Source: CAVXHQ01 sp963761735 (GTDB lineage Bacteria > Pseudomonadota > Alphaproteobacteria > Rhodobacterales > Rhodobacteraceae). From it: DNA of 64,000 bases. The stretch is taken from NCBI GenBank assembly GCA_963761735.1, contig CAVXHQ010000005.1:1116001-1180000 (forward strand). The letters are read 5' to 3'. Positions 61,335 to 64,000 of this stretch are shown here, piece after piece; within the stretch, counting starts at the first letter, position 1; every line of letters starts with the position of its first letter. The position numbers were made by a program, and so were the translations under genes. Under the pieces are notes generated by a model. The model was not told the origin of the DNA. It searched no databases and was given only the letters and a program-made list of their open reading frames with translations.

Positions 61335-62150
61335 TCAGCCCGGCGGTGGCAAGGCGGCGAGCCGTTCGGCCTCGGCGCGGGCCGTCGCGGCAAGGACGGG
61401 CCGGCGGGCCCCGGCGCGCGCCGCAAGCGACCGCCAGTACAGCGGCGACAGCGCCCGCGCGCGACGGTGCACGGCATAGATGAACCGCGGATCGGGCTTG
61501 TCCATGATCGAGGTGCGCTGCACCGGAAACCCCTGTTTGACGCTTGTGATCACATCCGTCGCGGGATGCCCGCCGAACGCCAGCCGGACGATGCCGACGC
61601 GCGGATACAGGCCCTGCAACAGGCTCGCATGGCGCACGTCCCTGGCATCGAACCCGTCGACGACCATGTAGCCTTCGCAGTCGGGCCGGGGCCGTGTCGC
61701 CAGATCGCCCAGCACCGCATCGAAACCGGCGGTTTCGGCGCGGTAGCGGTCGTCGAAGGGGGCCACGTCGGGATGCACCGACACCTGCGGCGATACCGCG
61801 AAGATATGCGTCGCACCCAGCGTTTGCGCAAACCGGAACGCGCCGTAGCCGCCCATCGAATAGCCGATCATCCGCACCTTGCGGTAGTGCGCGCACAGCG
61901 GCCCGAGGACCGCCTCCATCGCCGCGGTTTCCGAATTGACGAACCAGTCGTTCGCGCGGGTCTGGATGCGCAGCTGGTCATAGCCGTTCTGATCGAAGGC
62001 ATGGGTGGTGCGCGCGGGCGGGAAATCGGTCTTGCCGATCTGGCGGAAATCGAACGTCACCAGCAGCTTGTGGTGACCGCTGGTGAAATATTGCGCGCGC
62101 AGGCGGTCGCCGTCGAAAACGAGGCGCTGAAAGGGGCCGGGGCCGCTCAT
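61335..62150 (-). CDS. Alpha/beta hydrolase-like protein
   Basis: This 271-aa protein has a serine-hydrolase elbow (MIGYSMGGYGAFRFAQ, about residues 93-108) and HLLVTFDF-like strands near the start (GHHKLLVTFDF), but no conserved substrate signature. The ATG at 62150 overlaps the meaB stop (ATGA). The Cys-poor C-terminus is basic. Possible esterase or acyltransferase; function unknown. Confidence 0.72.
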   Translation of the reverse strand: MSGPGPFQRLVFDGDRLRAQYFTSGHHKLLVTFDFRQIGKTDFPPARTTHAFDQNGYDQLRIQTRANDWFVNSETAAMEAVLGPLCAHYRKVRMIGYSMGGYGAFRFAQTLGATHIFAVSPQVSVHPDVAPFDDRYRAETAGFDAVLGDLATRPRPDCEGYMVVDGFDARDVRHASLLQGLYPRVGIVRLAFGGHPATDVITSVKQGFPVQRTSIMDKPDPRFIYAVHRRARALSPLYWRSLAARAGARRPVLAATARAEAERLAALPPPG

Positions 62151-63166
62151 GGGGTATCTCCGGATTGTGTCAGAGGCGTGATCGCGCGGCGGGCGGCGGT
62201 CGCGGGGGGCAGGGTGCCTGCGGCCACCTCCGCCTCGAGGGCCTCGATCCGGGCGGCAAGATCTGCGTCGCCCGTCAGCCGCGCCATCAGGGCCGCCGTC
62301 AGTTCCTCGTGGAACCAGTGGCGCGCCTGGGCCGCGCGGGTGCGCGCCCAGTGGCCGTTGTCCTGCCGCGCGAGGGCCAGCGTGGTGATCGCGTCCCATG
62401 CCGCGTCCAGCCCCGCGCCGGTCTGCGCCGAGACCATCAGCGCGCGGGGATATTCGGACGGATCGCCGGGGCGGGGCCGCATCAGGCGCAGGGCGCCGGC
62501 ATAATCGGCGCAGGTGCGCGTGGCCTGTGGCATCAGATCGCCGTCGGCCTTGTTCACGAGGACCACGTCCGCCACCTCCATGATGCCGCGTTTGACGCCC
62601 TGCAATTCGTCGCCGCCCGCCGGAGCCAGCAGCAGGGCGAAGACGTCGCACATCTGCGCCACCATGGTTTCCGATTGCCCGACGCCGACGGTTTCGATGA
62701 GGATGATGTCATAGCCCGCCGCCTCGCACAGGGCGATCGCCTCGCGGGTGCGGCGCGCCACACCGCCCAATTGCGCGCGCGCGGGCGTGGGCCGGATAAA
62801 GGCACCGGGCGCGCGGGTCAGCCGCTCCATCCGGGTCTTGTCGCCCAGGATCGATCCCCCCGAGCGGGCCGAGGACGGATCGACGGCGAGGACGGCGACG
62901 CGGCTGCCCTGCGCGATCAGGCGCAGGCCGAGCGTTTCGATGAACGTCGATTTGCCGACGCCGGGGGTGCCGGACAGACCGACACGCAGGGCATCGGGGC
63001 GCCGCCCGGTCGCAAGGTCGGCGAGCAGGGCCTCGGCGTCCGCGCGGTGATCGGCGCGCGCGCTCTCGACCAGCGTGATCGCGCGCGACAGGGCCCGCCG
63101 CTCGCCGGCAAGAACACCCCGCGCGAGCGAGGCGATGTCGGCGCGCGGGGGGCCGGGATCAGACAA
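62147..63166 (-). CDS. meaB: MeaB/ArgK family GTPase (methylmalonyl-CoA mutase chaperone)
   Basis: This 339-aa SIMIBI GTPase has GLSGTPGVGKSTFIE (Walker A), LAVDPSSARSGGSILGDKTRM, ETVGVGQSE (switch), and NKADGDL (NKxD). MeaB loads and protects adenosylcobalamin in methylmalonyl-CoA mutase. The start is a TTG at 63166 that overlaps the upstream stop by 8 nt; the frame is open further but that part is not family-like. The mutase genes themselves are not in the window; the epimerase is at 36321. Confidence 0.92.
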   Translation of the reverse strand: MSDPGPPRADIASLARGVLAGERRALSRAITLVESARADHRADAEALLADLATGRRPDALRVGLSGTPGVGKSTFIETLGLRLIAQGSRVAVLAVDPSSARSGGSILGDKTRMERLTRAPGAFIRPTPARAQLGGVARRTREAIALCEAAGYDIILIETVGVGQSETMVAQMCDVFALLLAPAGGDELQGVKRGIMEVADVVLVNKADGDLMPQATRTCADYAGALRLMRPRPGDPSEYPRALMVSAQTGAGLDAAWDAITTLALARQDNGHWARTRAAQARHWFHEELTAALMARLTGDADLAARIEALEAEVAAGTLPPATAARRAITPLTQSGDTP

Positions 63167-63530
63167 TGCCGCGCCAGACCAGCCAGGCGACGAGGCAGCC
63201 CGCCACGACAAACACCTGCAGCGAAATCAGCGCGAGCAGCCGCAGGATCCTGTCCGTGCGCTCGACAGCCGGATCGATGCCGCGCAGATGGTCCGTGACG
63301 CGGGCGCGCGCATCGGCGATGCGCTGCGGGTCGACCATGCGGGCGAGTTTGGGGTTCTGCACCAGCGTTTCGGCCTGCGCGAGAAAGCGCGCGTCGCGGG
63401 CGATGGCGCGGGGCAGGCGACGGCCCGCCTTGTCGATCTGACGGGCAAAGGTGCGGCCCCCGACCCGCAGACGCGTCCGCAAAAGGCCCTGTATTTCCGC
63501 GATGCTGGCAGCGACGGTTTCGGTGGTCAT
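63159..63530 (-). CDS. Small membrane-anchored helical protein
   Basis: This 123-aa protein has an N-terminal helical, charged stretch (about residues 1-85, including RTRLRVGGRTFARQIDKAGRRLPRAIARDA) and a C-terminal membrane segment (LLALISLQVFVVAGCLVAWLVW). No family is recognised with confidence. Its stop overlaps the TTG start of meaB, so the two are cotranscribed. Confidence 0.72.
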   Translation of the reverse strand: MTTETVAASIAEIQGLLRTRLRVGGRTFARQIDKAGRRLPRAIARDARFLAQAETLVQNPKLARMVDPQRIADARARVTDHLRGIDPAVERTDRILRLLALISLQVFVVAGCLVAWLVWRGIV

Positions 63531-63727
63531 GGGCGGATTGTAGAATGCCGTCCCGGGCGGGCCAATGGGGGCCGGGCGGCGGGCGGCGCAAATCGGCACC
63601 GGCGGTGCAGGATGACAACAGACGCGGCGCGACCGGCGGCGGCGCGATGCCCTTGCACCTGCGGCCCCGCCGGGCGAGGACAGGGCACCGCGGGCCCTGC
63701 CAGCGGGTGCCAAATGGAGCGGACGCC

Positions 63728-64000
63728 ATGCTGAACCGGATCACCTTCGGCGACGATACCCCCGGTATCCCGCTGGTCATCGCCCACGGGCTTTTCGGGT
63801 CGGCGCGCAACTGGGGCGTGATCGCCCGCCGGATGGCGGCGACACGGCCCGTCATAACGGTCGACATGCGCAACCATGGCGACAGCGGCTGGACGCCCGC
63901 GCACGATTACCCCGGCATGGCCGGTGATCTGGCGCATGTCGTGGCGGCAGCCGCCGAAACGCACGGTGGCGCCGTCGATCTGCTGGGCCATTCGATGGGT
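63728..64000 (+). CDS. Alpha/beta hydrolase, 5' part
   Basis: The window ends inside this gene after 91 codons. MLNRITFGDDTPGIPLVIAHG carries the oxyanion-hole HG, followed by FGSARNWGVIARRMA, VDMRNHGDSGW and LLGHSMG, which is the nucleophile elbow at the very end of the window. It resembles YbfF-type esterases. GGAGCGG precedes the ATG. Confidence 0.85.
   Translation, partial: MLNRITFGDDTPGIPLVIAHGLFGSARNWGVIARRMAATRPVITVDMRNHGDSGWTPAHDYPGMAGDLAHVVAAAAETHGGAVDLLGHSMG

Overview
The window is 64 kb of GC-rich bacterial chromosome. It most resembles a marine member of the Rhodobacteraceae (Roseobacter-type Alphaproteobacteria). Supporting signs are GcrA, LexA boxes of the GTTC-N7-GTTC type, an Irr-type iron box, an imuA-imuB-dnaE2 cassette, a C4-sulfonate route with TRAP transporters, a RibBA with a degenerate second domain, and MmcB. 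There are no rRNA genes, insertion sequences or CRISPR arrays. One tRNA (His) is present.

Layout. 1-4724 (+): a tightly coupled operon for dihydroxypropanesulfonate (DHPS) and sulfolactate breakdown (hpsN-like, two further dehydrogenases, an FMN sulfolactate-type dehydrogenase, comDE), facing a TRAP transporter (4874-7801, -). 7905-12829 (-): a metallophosphoesterase followed by the Anbu proteasome-like / transglutaminase / alpha-E / ATP-grasp operon. 13027-19605 (-): the SOS mutagenesis cassette dnaE2, imuB, imuA, with a LexA box upstream of imuA. 19964-24003 (+): a four-gene, translationally coupled unit of unknown function (GNAT-like protein, E1/ThiF-like adenylyltransferase, polytopic membrane protein, nitroreductase). 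24134-28024 (+): a molybdenum hydroxylase (FAD, 2Fe-2S and Mo subunits) ending in a MoaD-like ubiquitin-fold protein. 28197-28667: dps behind an Irr box. 29020-35227 (+): a LacI regulator, an RraA-family protein, a sugar-type ABC importer and a ceramidase-like hydrolase. 35437-37092: response regulator, methylmalonyl-CoA epimerase, DUF1467 protein. 37111-42522 (-): capsule genes (kpsS, a Wza-like lipoprotein, kpsC) and a nitroreductase. 42758-45687 (+): riboflavin genes plus nusB. 46140-52376: SOS-controlled mmcB, tRNA-His, rimO, gcrA and others. 52600-57984: SulP transporter, universal stress protein, argD-argF, NUDIX. 58263-64000: hrpB, rpmB, alpha/beta hydrolases, meaB.

Two sequence-level themes run through the window. 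First, four otherwise intact genes (the small subunit of the Mo hydroxylase, lacI, kpsC, hrpB) each carry one extra A:T base that breaks the frame. This suggests base-calling or assembly error, or less likely recent mutation. Second, short tandem repeats (12, 15, 19, 27 and 30 bp units) and dispersed palindromic elements are unusually common, with the densest group around the imuA-imuB-dnaE2 cassette.

The best candidate for an undescribed system is the 19964-24003 E1-like/nitroreductase/membrane protein unit, with a C-terminal Gly-Gly ubiquitin-fold protein 4 kb downstream on the same strand.
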